From the NCBI GenBank assembly GCA_015680685.1, contig MNCI01000651.1:1-64000 (forward strand): 64,000 bases of DNA, given 5' to 3'. The notes below the pieces were generated by a model. The model saw only the letters and a list, made by a program, of their open reading frames with translations. It searched no databases and was not told the origin of the DNA. Of the stretch, positions 25,174 to 37,030 are shown in pieces. Both the position numbers and the translations under genes were made by a program. Numbering within the stretch: position 1 is the stretch's first letter; each line of letters begins with the position of its first letter. The DNA comes from Gnetum montanum (taxonomy: Eukaryota > Streptophyta > Gnetopsida > Gnetales > Gnetaceae).

Positions 25174-25193
25174 TGGTACTAGAAGGAGGGCTT
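25174..25193 (+). other. Primer binding site of O
   Basis: TGGTACTAGAAGGAGGGCTT is a two-to-three base variant of the site in A and D, in the expected place right after the LTR. Confidence 0.6.
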
Positions 25194-26379
25194 CCATCCA
25201 AATTCATAGCCCAAGACATTTTCAAAAAACCTTTTTCCAACTAGTAATTTTCACATCTGAAATTTCAAAACCTATAAACAGACATCTTTAAAATGTAATG
25301 TTGGTGTCCAATCCCCCATAACTAGCATCTAGCATAGTTGTTGTGGATAATTTGGGCTTCTACATCATTTTCACAAAAATTGCTAGAATTTCTAAGGCCC
25401 AAATTATCCCACATCTATGATTATCTAGCCACTTAAAAAATCCACATCTATGATATCCCAAAGCCAACGTAGGCCCACTCAAACATCCAAAACCATTTGC
25501 TATTAAATTTTGTGAAAAACCCAACATAGTCATTTTCAAGACTCTAGCATACTCATTGGGTACACTAAAATTCACATTTGAATTCCAAAACTAGTGGATT
25601 CCCTTTGGAGGAAAAAAATCCAAGCTTGGTTTTGCCAAGTAAAAATCCATTTTCCATCATCTACCTCAATGTAGTTGGCTAGATAATATAGTGGTCTACT
25701 AGATACCCTCCAACATATACACTATTGGAAAAGCTAGCATAGTTTGTATTACCAACTTAAAAACTATCATACCATTTTCCTAAGTGCAGTATATACCATT
25801 CCCATTACAACTTGCATTTCACTTGCAATTGTAGATTTAACTATCTTTCTAGCCATATTCAGTTACATCTTTGGGTAATTCCACTTGCTAGAATTTTGGT
25901 TTAATTAATTAAAAATTCAATCAAATATCCCACCTTTCCTACCCATTTTTTCAAACTACCTAGCATAGTTGTGGTACAAAAATTACATTTTCCATCATCA
26001 CACAAATCCCAATGTTGCTTTTTCAAGATACCCAATGTTTCTTTTGAAAAATGACATTTTTTTCTAGATTGCACAAGAATACCCAACGTAGTTTTCATAA
26101 AAGGAATGTACATCAACATCCCTTAAAGAAGCAAACAAAAAAATTTACTATTTTTATCACTAACATATTTTTGGGTAAATACTAGTGTATCTTTTCAAAA
26201 CCCCACATATTACAAATAGCCACATTTTCCATATTTACCTTTTCACAAAAACTACCAGAATTTTCAAAGCATAGCTTAGCTTTTCAAATCCTAGTTGAGC
26301 TTTTGCTAGCTTTCATAATTCGGTTAGTACCAATTAATGTTTTTTTTGAAGATCAATCATTCTACCACTAGACCTTGCA
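25194..26379 (+). other. Element O leader, no gene
   Basis: AT-rich leader with scattered CTAGCATAG, CCCAACGTAG and TAGTGTAG-like words, decayed relatives of the motif arrays in the leaders of D, A and B. Short minus-strand open frames here have no recognisable content. Confidence 0.45.
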
Positions 26380-27560
26380 TACATTGCCTCTAGCCAAGAT
26401 GTAGTTTGTATCTATGACCCAAAAGGCCATATAGTCATAGAATGCAAACAATCATTGCAAGAAAAGGATAAGAACCCAGACTTCGTAGTCATCAATGAGA
26501 AGTTCTACAACTTACTCTATGCCGAGATGTAAGCTGGCTTGCTCATACCAAGTTTTGAATCCAACACCAAGCATCAATTCGAAATAATACACTAGGATGG
26601 GAAAGAGTACATCCCATTACCATGTGAAAAAATTCCCCTCATCAATTTCTACACACACATGCTCATACAACTAATAGATGTTGATGAGTTTAGTAATGAG
26701 ATTAGCTTAGAGGGTTGCAAAGAAGATCAAGTTGAGTTTGAGGTGGTACTAGAGCTCAATAATTTTATTAGTAGCCTTTTCTAATAATCAGCTCCCTGAA
26801 CTACTACTTTCAATTCAACCTTTCTTACCTCATATGTGGGACAAGTTCCTCAATCGTCTTTTTCCCCTATCCATCCTACTATACTTGGGTCTACATCCAT
26901 CATCACTACACACTAGGCATAACCCATGTCTCAATCTACCTTCTTATTCTCATGGTGTCCTTTTGCACATAACCTCACTCCATTCACCTAACATCAATTA
27001 TGTCTTCCTTATTGTCTATCTTTGTCATGCTAACAAGACCCTCATTAGATCCTCAAGCAACATAGGCCTCCCATACTCCCTTTGCTCCTTTCATACCACA
27101 TGTCCCAATGCAAACCTTTTTCTCCTTGTTTAACCCACCTACAATAGTGATCACTCAACCTCTTCCATCTATGTCAATATCAATCACCCAACCTTAGAAC
27201 TCTCAACTTCCTCATCAACCATCAACACGAACACCATAGCCCACAAGGATGCCTCAAGGCTTGGATCAAGCCCTTCAAATGATCCAAGGCCTTATCAAAG
27301 AGCTATGAGAACTTAAGGTTAGTATAATGTAGACAGTCAAGGTTCTAAACTTTTACCAAGATGATCCTATAAACCCTACGATACCTCAAATAACTGTACC
27401 TATAGGCTTGTCCATATCAAACATCACCAAATATAACGGTGAAGGGGATCCCAATGCACATCTAGTTACCTTTTGGTCTGAGTGACTGTTATTTCAAGCT
27501 TGGCCTCATACAATAATGAGGATTTTTCCCATTAATGAGTCATAGTTCTATCAACTACAT
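26380..27560 (+). pseudogene. Element O gag (N-terminal and core fragment)
   Basis: The segment NEKFYNLLYAEM followed by HQFEIIH and GKEYIPLP (about 26496-26640) matches the N-terminal gag block of A, B, D and P. The core NITKYNGEGDPNAHLVTFW and AWPHTIMRIFP is at about 27425-27530. The frame ends within the expected DWYQ region at 27560, where the Q LTR begins. CpG is nearly absent. Confidence 0.65.
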
Positions 27561-28430
27561 TGATTGGGCCTCATCAATGAGGCCTTATTGATGCATCATA
27601 TCATGCATCAATGAGGCCCTATCGATGTAGTGTCTACATTTTTTCGATAATTACATGTCTACCAGTCACATTTATGGAAACAATATTTTAATAGTAGCAA
27701 AGCTCTTATAGTTTGTTCTTTTGAGAGTTATAATTTTTCTCCTGAGTGCTTGTAGCAGGAGTTATTTAGTGTATGGATATTTATTTAAGCATTTTTGTAC
27801 CTAAGCACAAAAATGTGTGTAGTAATAAAGATGAGCTTTCTAATAAACCTTGCAACATTCTAGATAGATTAAATATTTTATTTATGCATTTAATGTTTTG
27901 AGTTATTTATTAAATGTTTTCTAGTAATTAAGCTAATGAAGTGATTAAATAAGATAAGCCAGATAGATTAAACACATAAGTATGACCACTTTGAGTGTAA
28001 CACATATTTGCTTAGTAATCCCAGTGGCATTCTCGCTTGATATGCCTAGTAGTGTAGTGCTTGGTGGCCTAGTAGTGGATAGGTGGGTTTAGGATATGTG
28101 TGAAAAGTAGGATCAGATGCTTATGTTAGGACTAATTAGATACTAGTTAACTAGTTAAATTAAATTAGTTAATACAATTACTTTTATCTCCCTATAAACA
28201 AAAAAACCATAAAATACAAAATGATAAAAATTAGATGCATCAATTACACTTAACCATACTAGTGTATGTCACAAGTGTAATTGGGAGGATAACAAATGAC
28301 ATTAAGGCAAGGTTCACTTCCTAGAAGACTAGTGCATCGAAAACTACAAAGTTTGCAAAATTTGACCAGATCACATGTGAATGCTTGTGATTTGTATGAT
28401 TGGATGTAGGGGGTAACTCATTGCTCATCA
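27561..28430 (+). repeat. Element Q 5' LTR
   Basis: 870 bp, TGATT...CATCA. It opens with GGCCTCATCAATGAGGCC (27567-27584), an inverted repeat with 8-base arms, followed by another ATGAGGCC near 27613. No clear TATA box was picked out. The primer site follows directly. Confidence 0.65.
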
Positions 28431-28431
28431 T

Positions 28432-28450
28432 TGGCATTGTTGTTGGAAAC
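28432..28450 (+). other. Primer binding site of Q (tRNA-Asp type)
   Basis: TGGCATTGTTGTTGGAAAC is a decayed form of the TGGCGCCGTTGTCGGGGAA-type site that pairs with tRNA-Asp in Athila-type elements. Confidence 0.6.
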
Positions 28451-28584
28451 TTTATTTGTTGAAATGTGCACTATATAGGATTAGTGAATATTATTTATAT
28501 CATTGTATGAACCTCAAGGTCAATATTATTCCCACTATACATAGAACTATAAAAGCACATTAATGTTTTATTTTATATTGCAAA

Positions 28585-31130
28585 ATGTCTTCTTCTTCCC
28601 ATAGACATGAAGATTTTAGACTGTCGATCCCACAAGAGTGTAAAGTGGCATAGACTCATCTAGATGAGTATGTGCCAAACTTCACCTTCATCTTACATCA
28701 AGATGAATAACTATGATGGTGTGATATAGAGGGTAACATCAACTTGCCCCTTGATCGATCTGTACCTAAGATGTTGTTTCAAACTCTTAAGAAGTTGGGA
28801 ATCTCAGGCCTTCATGAAGAATACATTATGGATGGTTATGACACTTAGGACTACCATCTCATTAAAACACAATGTAGGAAGGATCAAAATTAGGAGAAGC
28901 TCCATGAGGCTACAAAGGGAAAACATTTCACTAATCCCTTGTTCCTACTCAATCAAGATGACAATGAGGATCCTCCCTTTGAAGGTTCTCAACATGAAGA
29001 TTCTCCACCCCTTGTTTTGGTGATGAGGGTGTGATCCTAAACTTGCAATCCATAATTCATTAATTATGTTTAGGAAAGAGTGATAGTCAAGGTAAGGACT
29101 TTGATAAACATCAAAATAATAAGGGATCTAAGGATGGTGGTTGTAATAAGTGAAAAATTGATGGCAGAAACTATGGTAGTAGTGGTAGTCCACCTTCCTC
29201 TCCATCCTTTTCATTTAATTTTGAACATTCCTCTTCATCTATTGGTTCTGGTAGAATCTAACATCGAAATAATCATGATGAAGGTGATCAATGAGATAAC
29301 AATGACCATGAAGGCCACTAAGTCTAAAGGGGTGGCTGAAACCATCATCGGCCTCATCAACATAGTGACAATGATGAACCTCTGTTGGCCACTTGAAGCA
29401 TGCTCAACATTGTAGAGGCAGTTAGAATTCCAACTAGGCATATGAAAGATAGTAGGATTAAGCACTTAGACATGAATAATATCCCAAAATTTGAGGGGAG
29501 ATACAACTCTAATCCACAGATACAGCTATAAGCTTTCCATGATGCATGTTCCTTATAGAACATAGAAAATGACTAGTAGAAACTAAAGCTTTCCCCTAGG
29601 AAACTCATCAAGGAAGCTAAAAGCTAGTACCAATCCTTGGAACTAGAATCCATTCACCGATGGAGTACCATGTTAGATCCATTTAACGTCAAATACTAGA
29701 TGTACTCTAGAGTGTCTAATCTGAGAAGGTAAATCCAAGGCTAAAATCAAGGAATACATGAACCCTTGGATGATACCATGGGTCAATACTATTTACTCTT
29801 ACATTGATTCCCTAGCCATGCTTATTCTCGGAGAGAACAACTTCACCACATCATATATGGGCTTAAAGTAGAAACTAGGAGAAATTTTGGGATATATGCC
29901 CAAGGAAGATTGTCTGAATAGAGAGCTCATTAGATCCAAAGGTTGATTGAGAAAGTAGCAAATGAAGAAGGTGAGCTATGAAAAGAGGAAGTACAGAAGA
30001 GTATAATAGGAATCCTTCCATTAGGAAATGGAAGATCCGATTTGTGACAAAGAGGAGTCACCACTCGATGAAGTGGTGAATAGGAAAATCTTGTCCATTC
30101 AAGAATCTATTTCTAATATTTCAACAGAGGTTGATAAATTATGGGACTCTTTGGATGAAAATTTTTAAATTTCTATGAAGATTGCTAAAGAGTCCAAAGA
30201 GCAAAATAGTGATCATAACTACCAGAGGTGAAAAGATGCTTAACATGCCTACCAAAGAGATAAGGGCAAAGTTGTGGCTGTTGAGGAAGTTTTGAAAATT
30301 AACTTTGATGATGAAACTAATTATGAAATTTTTTAATATAAACATCCAAAGGGTTATTACCTTATGGTGTCACACTTATAAGAGTCTAGGATGTATACAT
30401 TGAATCCTTGACTAGCATGTAGGGAGGAACTTAGATGATTGACTTATCCTCAAGGCAATCCAAGGTAGTTCCACCAACGACAACAAGCTTACTAGCCAAC
30501 TGAAGCTCCTCCAAAACCTTATGAATAATACCAACAATGGTACCAATGATAATCATGGGGAATGCCACCGCCAAGGTAGCAGTACCTTTATAGGCAACTA
30601 GATCCATTTGGGTACTATGTTCAGCAACCCATCTCTCTAAAATGTTTTGAAGTCATACCTCATTTTAGCATCACTATTACCCTCCAGAGTACCACCAAAT
30701 ACATTTACCATCTACTTGAGAGGAAAACCCATATCCATAACACCCTCCACATCCATCTGCACACACACCTCCACCTTCAACCCAGTTATAACTTGCTCCA
30801 TCCATGTAGAGTGAGATTCCTCCATAGTGGCAACAACAAAATGCTATGAGGGGTGTACATTTACAATCAGCTTTCCAACTGATTGGTTTGCACAATAGAT
30901 CTAGAGAAAGATCCTTCTTCTAACCTAGTAGTCATCTCCAACCCCACAACCTAGTATGGCTGATCATCTTGCATCTTCAATACCCTCATCCTCTGCATCA
31001 AATATCTTTGAGTATTCCTCAAACCAGCTACCACCTCAGATTCACATTGTGATGCTAACTCATAGTATTTCGGATTGGATTAATGTTGGTAATATTTCCA
31101 TGAAAAGATATGAACTAGGAAATCCATTCA
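28585..31130 (+). pseudogene. Element Q gag (decayed)
   Basis: The ATG at 28585 starts an MSSSSH frame that soon meets stops. The core can be read at about 29450-29700: IPKFEGRYNSNPQ followed by SIHRWSTMLDPFN, the counterpart of SIHRWPTMVELF in E. The HHIIYGLKVETRRNFGIYAQG block is near 29845-29920. A basic/acidic helical stretch and a Pro/Gln/Tyr-rich tail (30400-30800) follow, as in E. Multiple nonsense and frame changes exclude a product. Confidence 0.6.
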
Positions 31131-31139
31131 TTTACTTGT

Positions 31140-31500
31140 AGATGACTAGACATTAGCCATGTAAAGCTCTTCTTAACTCTAGTTCTAGAGTTAATCTAAT
31201 CACTCATGACATGTACAAGGCTTGGAACCTACCACCTCTTAAGAAGAGCAACATCTATCTAGAATTGGTAGGTCAATCAATTATTGTCCCTCTAGGATTG
31301 GTAGGGGACATTGTAAACATAATTTGTGAGTGGTCCTATCCTACTAATTTTTTAGTGATCAAGGTTGAAAATTGCAAAAGTGACTTTCCCATCATTATCA
31401 GAAGAGCTTGGTTAAGCACAGTCAACTCATGTATGGGAATAAGGGATCTTTCTCTAGAAATATCCAAGAAAATAAATTGGATAAGATAGAGAAGAAGTGT
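31140..31500 (+). pseudogene. Element Q protease (decayed)
   Basis: The pattern ALLNSSSRVNLIT is followed by the MYKAWNLPPLKKSNIYLEL and VPLGLVGDI stretches. It is collinear with Athila-type retropepsins, where ALLDLGSSVNLLP precedes a beta-rich flap region. The active-site Asp is read as Asn and Gly as Ser, so this copy is inactive. The terminal LGRPFL-type motif is decayed to IIRRAWL. Confidence 0.55.
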
Positions 31501-31779
31501 ATTCAATGCATCATGTATAATGATAATAGGTGTAATTGTGTGCAAAGGATTTGGTCCATCAAAAGTACATACATTAAAGCATGTAATCAATGGGCATAAG
31601 AAATCAATATTCAAAGTTGTTTGTATGCAATAGCCACAAAATAGGATGGCACCCAGTGGCTAATAACTAGCTTAGATAGAAACACATTATGCATGAAACC
31701 AACTAAGAGCCTAACATGTGCTTATGTTGAAGGTGTGCATAAACTTGAACAAGTTCATTTGCAACTCTCTAATGAAAAT

Positions 31780-33290
31780 AATGATACCTATTGGGGAGAG
31801 TTGAAAATCCTTGATAACTTCAAGTAGAAGCCCCTTGAGCTAAAAACATTACTAGTTGGCATGGAATATGCTTTTTTAAATAATGGTAAACTAGTCATAA
31901 TTAATGCCAAACTTGCTCCTCCATAAAAAGAAAAGCTGTTAAAGGTGGTGAACAAATGGTCAATAGCCTTTGCCTAGTCATATCCTGATCTAATAAGAAT
32001 CGATCCAAGGATATGCCAACATCAAATTTAAATTGACCTAGCCATGAAGCCAAGAAGGTAATCACAAAGATAGCTTAATCCCAAACTGAAGCAAATTGTC
32101 AAGGAAGAAATAGAACAACTCCTCAAGGTAGGGCTCATCTATCCCATTGTAGAGAGTGAGTGGGTTAGCCCACTTATAATTATGGTAAAGAAAGATCGAA
32201 AATGGTAGGTTTGTATTGATTTCAAGCTATTGAATATGGCAACATTTAAAGATCATTTTCCATTATCATTTGTTGATCAAGTGTTGAACACCATATCTGG
32301 GCATTGCTATTATAGCTTCTTGGATGGTTATAGTGGCTATAACCAAATCCAAATTGTGCTAAAAGATTAGGCCAAGATAACATTCATGAGTACCTAGGTA
32401 GATTTTTCATATTATAAGATGTCATTTAGTCTGTGCAATTCCCCTATAACATTTCAACATCATCTAGTCTTTATTATCTTCCAACAACAGATTGGTAGTG
32501 GTATGGAAGTCTTCATGGATAAATTTTCCTCCTATGGAGCTACATTTGAGGAATCCTTGGACTACCTTGAGCAAGTATTAAAGAGATGTGTTGAAATAAA
32601 CCTATGGCTCAATTGGCAAAAGAGCCATCTCATGGTTCAAGAAGGCATTATATTAGGGCACTAAATTTTACAAAAATGGATTGAGGTAGACCCAGAAAAG
32701 ATAAGGGTCATCCAAGGAATAATATGCCAACCAGAGATAGTTGAAGATGTTTGGTCATTCTTTGGATATACTAGCTACTACCAGTGATTCATAGAGAATT
32801 TTTCTAAGATCGTAAACTTTTTGGTAGAGCTTACAAAGAAAGATGCACCTTTCATCTAGACCAAGAAACGTGAACATGTATTCCAACAATGAAAGGAGAA
32901 ACTTGTAGAAACAACAATCCTACAAGTACTAGACTGGTTGAGATCGTTTCACATCATGATGGATGCATCTAACTATGCCTTGGGAGTAGTACTCACATAG
33001 ATGGATGATAAAAAATGACCATACTACATCCACTATGCAAGCTAAAACATTGTGGGAGCACAATTAAATTACACCACCAGGAAAAAAGAACTATTTGTTG
33101 TGGTATATGCTTTGGAAAATTTTAGGCACTATGTGCTTAGTTACAAACTATTTGTGCACACAAACCATAGTGCAATATGCTTCCTCATGAATAAGCCAAA
33201 TGTGAGCCATTGGATCATACGATGGCTCGTGATCTTACAAGAATTCAATCTCATAATGGTAGATTGAAAAGAATCTAGGAATGTGATCAC
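31780..33290 (+). pseudogene. Element Q reverse transcriptase and RNase H (decayed)
   Basis: RT can be followed from IVKEEIEQLLKVGLIYPI (about 32095) through VSPLIIMVKKDRKW and CIDFKLLNMATFKDHFPL (32170-32265). GHCYYSFLDGYSGYNQIQI (32300-32357) and VFMDKFSSYG (32505-32535) follow. The active-site YMDD/FMDD is read here as FMDK, so one catalytic Asp is lost. The thumb and RNase H follow (FHIMMDASNYALGVVL near 32950; YTTRKKELFVVVYALENFRHYV near 33070). About ten nonsense codons but few frameshifts. Confidence 0.8.
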
Positions 33291-34720
33291 TAACAACCTC
33301 TCTTGCTTAATATGTGATAATAAAGAGAAGGAGAGTCCACTCTCTAATCAATTTCCAGATGAACTTCTCTTTACAAGAGTAATAAATAACCAAACACCTA
33401 TAGAAACAACATGGTACAATGGCATCCTTATGTATCTTCTCACTGAAGAGATTCCACAAGATCTTGACTTTAGAAAGAGGAAACAATTTCTTCATTAGGC
33501 CAAATATTTCATGGAAATCAATGGACACCTTTACAACGTATGCACCAGTGGCCTAATTCATTGGTGTGTCCCTAACAAAGATCAACTATGTGTTCTCCAA
33601 GATGCTTATGAGGGACCTTGTGGAGGCCACTATGCAAGGAGATGCATGAACATAAAAATCCTAAGGGTAGAATACTATTGGCCTACAATCTTGAAGGATG
33701 CCCACTGGTTTTTCAAATCTTGTGAACATTGTCAATGAGATGGGGGGATCATTGCTCAAATGAAAGGTCCTCAACAATGGGTTCAACCACTGGAACCTTT
33801 TGACATATTGGGCATTGGCTTCATAGGTTCCATCACACCCATGTCCAATGGAAAGACATATATCATTGTAGTAGTTGACTATTGTATAAAACTAGTAGAA
33901 GTAGTAGCCATTATTGATTGTACATCATCCACTACTACTAGGTTTATACAATAAAATATTGTAAATAGGTTTTCGGTGCCATGTTCACTAATTTTTGACA
34001 ATGGAACTCATTTCATAGGTGCTACTTTTAGAAAGTTAATGCAATGCTTGGGAGTTGAACATAAATTAATAATGTCCTACCATTTTCAAGCCAATACTCA
34101 AGTAGAGGTAACCAACCAGGAGATCACAAAAATGGTAACACAAACCATTAGAAAACATATGAAGGATTGGAGTACAAAACTTAATAATGTCCTTTGGGCT
34201 TATTAGTCAACATGGAAACTCCCTATTGGTTTCTCTCCCTATGAGTTAGTGTATAGAAAACTTCCAATGCTCCTGATCCAGTCTAAACTTTTACACTCTT
34301 AATAGCCTATGATATAGATCTTGACCTAAGTTTAGCATAGAAAGAAAGATTTATAATCCTAAATGTGCTAGATAAAAATCAATTACTAGTCCTATCTCTA
34401 AATGAGGTGCACAAGGCATTCAACAAGTAACGTCATGACCTAAAAATATGAAAGGTAAAACTTCAACTAGGAGATAAGGTCCTTTATTAGAACCCCACAC
34501 ATGTACCTCAAAAGGAAAGATTTCAAACATTGTGGGAGGGACCTTATATAATTTATCAAACCTTTTCCTCTAGGGACATGTTAATCTATAAACCTAAAAG
34601 CCCAAATAAAAAGTAGTTGGTCAACATCCAATAAGTAAAACCTTTCCTCAAGCCAATACAAGCAAGTGCAACTACCACCTCAATGAATGGACAAAAAAAT
34701 TCCATTTTTTGGATCTCCTC
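33291..34720 (+). pseudogene. Element Q integrase (decayed)
   Basis: The zinc-binding domain is visible as GGHYARRCMNIKILRVEYYWPTI...CEHCQ (about 33620-33738). The catalytic core follows: DILGIGFIGSI (first Asp replaced by Gly in this reading), NGKTYIIVVVDYC (33848-33888), FDNGTHFIGATFRKLM (second Asp, about 33995) and QVEVTNQEITK with the catalytic Glu (about 34095-34130). ALWAY/SPYELVY sequence continues to about 34260. The C-terminal part (GDKVLL-like, ending in an NIQ-VKPF-like string near 34620-34650) can still be traced. Confidence 0.75.
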
Positions 34721-36360
34721 CTTCCAACTCAATCATGGGGGAGATAGCCATCCATGCTAACAATCCATATGGCTTCTCAAATTTTCTATTTTGTTTCCAC
34801 ATTTTTTATTTTACAAATTATTTATTTTACAAATTTTTTATTTTTAGATTTTTTTAATTTTACACTATTGTTAGTACTTGTGAGCCTTTCTTAATTATTT
34901 TACACTTTCTTATATCTTTTATTTATTATGTTTTTTTATTTGAATGTGACTTTTCATCATTTTTGCTAATAAAAGTACTTTATTTCCATAGGACACAACA
35001 TTGTTGTCGTTGTTTACTAATGATGATTTGTGCTTAATGTTATGATTGTCGATGTGTGGTTTCTATTTTTGAATTTTGATGTCTAATGACTTTGACATGG
35101 TTTATTTTTAATAGAATAGGTAGTGAGTCTACATCATCTACCCATCCAATAACTCTATGATTTTCCTTGTTTTGGGAATTTGAGATCCCTTCCATTAAAG
35201 AAAACTTTTAATCGATTGGTAACCTTAGTAGTTCTAGAATTAGGAAGGATTCAAATGTTTGTAAAGGGTTTGAATTCAAGGAGACTCAATAATCTTTGTA
35301 GTCTTCTACTTGCTTAATTTCTTAAGTGTTTTTCACAAACTTCTTACTGTTTCATTCCAACCACTAATAGGGAGTCAAATAAAGTATTTGCATGGTGTGA
35401 TTTCCATCCAAAAATTCAAAAAAAAGAGATGGGATTTAAATCACACCACTTAGACACAATAAAATAAGTCTTTGCACGTTGTGGTTCCCACACAAAAAAT
35501 TTATAAAAATAATAAAAAATATGATGGAAATTCAAAGCATACCCCTTAAATAATTAAATGAGCTACAAGCAGTGGTTATGAGACTAGAAAGACATGCACC
35601 CATGCTTGAAGGTCCCATCTAACTAAGGCCCTCTCTCACTTTCTACTTCTCTTTCTTCTTCTTTTTATGGAATAGTTTTTGTTTTGTGGAATCACTCTTG
35701 TGTCTTGTGGGAATGGCCTAATCTTAGAGTGGTGATGCGAAGTCATTGAAAGTGGCTGGTTTTGGTCTGGACTAAGGATAGATCTTCTTAGGTCATTCTA
35801 AACATAAATTCCACAAGGGACTTCTTATCACCTCAATTCAAAATTTCATTCCACCTTCTCTATCATCCATCCATGCTACCATAACTCACCTCACTATCAA
35901 GTTCTATGTTATGCTCTATGTCTTGGTCTGATGGGTTTGAATTCTTATGTAGATTCTTTTTGGTTGGTCCTTAAATTTTCATGACCATTAATAAACTATG
36001 AGGCCCATGGACTCCTTAGTTGAGGTTATGCATGGGCAATAAGGGCATGAGCCTGCTATGGGGAGGATCCACTTGCATAGCTCTTGGTTTGGTTAGTTAA
36101 GGTTCCTTACCTTAGACATTGCTACAATTCTATCTTTTGCATATTCCATTGTGTATTTTTCTCAACTCTCCTCAACCTTTTATTTCATTCATTCCCCAAA
36201 TTATTTTTTCTCTATTTTTCCAAATTTATGGGCTCCAACACCATCTTCTCATATTTTCATACTATTCTTGGCCTTTTGAGCTTTCATTTGATCCAAATTT
36301 CATTCAAAAACTCCTTGTATTTGCAAGTTTGAACAAAGTCCATGGTTATCTATAGTGGCC
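34721..36360 (+). other. Element Q 3' UTR-like DNA, no gene
   Basis: T-rich at 34790-34945, followed by AT-rich DNA. CACCCATGCTTGAAGGTCCC near 35605 and GGGGAGGATCCACTTGCATA near 36060 match E near 9890 and 10479. No coding content was recognised. Confidence 0.55.
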
Positions 36361-36913
36361 AACAACTATATTGATGAGGCCTTGTTGATGAAACCGACTG
36401 TGTCATTGAGGCCCTGTCAACAAGGCCTCATTGACATAGTGCAAAAATCCTATATATCACACCACAATCTTAGAAATATTTGTCATTTTCATCATAACAC
36501 ATAAGGAGTGTTTGCTATTTTTCAAAGCCCAAAACCTTCAAGAGCCCTTAACTTCTGAACCATTTATCCAAATTACTCCATTCTTTGATCTTACAAGTAC
36601 TGGAGATAAACTCTTTATCATGGGGGCTACAAACCTTAATGTTTTCAATGAAATTTTTGAAAATTTTTCTAACTCCCCCAAAGGGTTAATAACTTTAATA
36701 ATATACAATCATCAATTTTTTCAAGGGTTAACCTTTCCAAAAATCTCCAAGATTATTTATTAATAATAACACATGAATAAAATAATGATTGGAGTAATTA
36801 AATTAGCCATAATCAAAACTTAGCCAAGCATAACTATCCTAAAGAGATAAAGGTATCCAAATTACTTCATGTTATACAATGATTGCTAATCCATGATCTC
36901 ATTGTGATTATAG
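36361..36913 (+). promoter_or_regulatory. Element Q internal promoter-like region
   Basis: Contains TTGATGAGGCC (36371) and an inverted repeat with TGTCAA and TTGACA arms around AAGGCCTCA (about 36416-36437), echoing the GGCCTCAT/ATGAGGCC inverted repeat of the Q LTR. TATATATC lies at 36451-36458. Some 450 bases on, GATTATAG precedes an ATG, as GATTGTAG does in E. Inferred to be the promoter of the accessory ORF. Confidence 0.45.
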
Positions 36914-37030
36914 ATGGCACAAAGACCTAAGTGCCCACAAGAAAGATAACCTTTTCAACTAAGGGAGAAATGACCCAAAGCTAGAAGGGGTCAATAAGAA
37001 GAAACCCAAGAACCACCAGAGGCAACCCAG
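36914..37030 (+). pseudogene. Element Q accessory ORF, 5' end only
   Basis: Starts ATGGCACAAAGACC and encodes a basic Arg/Lys/Gln-rich N-terminus similar in position and composition to the start of the E accessory ORF (ATGGCCCCTAAAAGAGG at 20541). One in-frame stop is visible early. It is cut after 117 bases by P; the remainder should lie beyond the window. Confidence 0.5.

Larger units (their letters stand above)
5283..27560 (+). mobile_element. Element O, Tat-like LTR retrotransposon (left part, itself interrupted)
   Basis: O starts with TGAAACACCAC, the same LTR start seen in D, P, A and B. Its 5' LTR is 5283-6063 plus 24523-25168, the gap being element E. Next come a primer site at 25174, a leader rich in GCTAGCATAG-like motifs, and a decayed gag to 27560, where element Q enters. 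The O 3' half and 3' LTR are not in the window. It is inserted in the chromovirus pol at 5282. Confidence 0.65.
27561..37030 (+). mobile_element. Element Q, Athila-like LTR retrotransposon (5' part)
   Basis: Starts with TGATTGGGCC inside the gag of O. Order: 5' LTR, tRNA-Asp-type primer site, gag, protease, RT, RNase H, integrase, a 2-kb UTR, an internal promoter-like region and the first 117 bases of an accessory ORF. P is inserted at 37031. The flank TACAT before 27561 should reappear after the missing 3' LTR. Integrase-region sequence (QFPDELLF, then a W-Y-N-x-I block) is typical of the Athila lineage. Confidence 0.75.
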
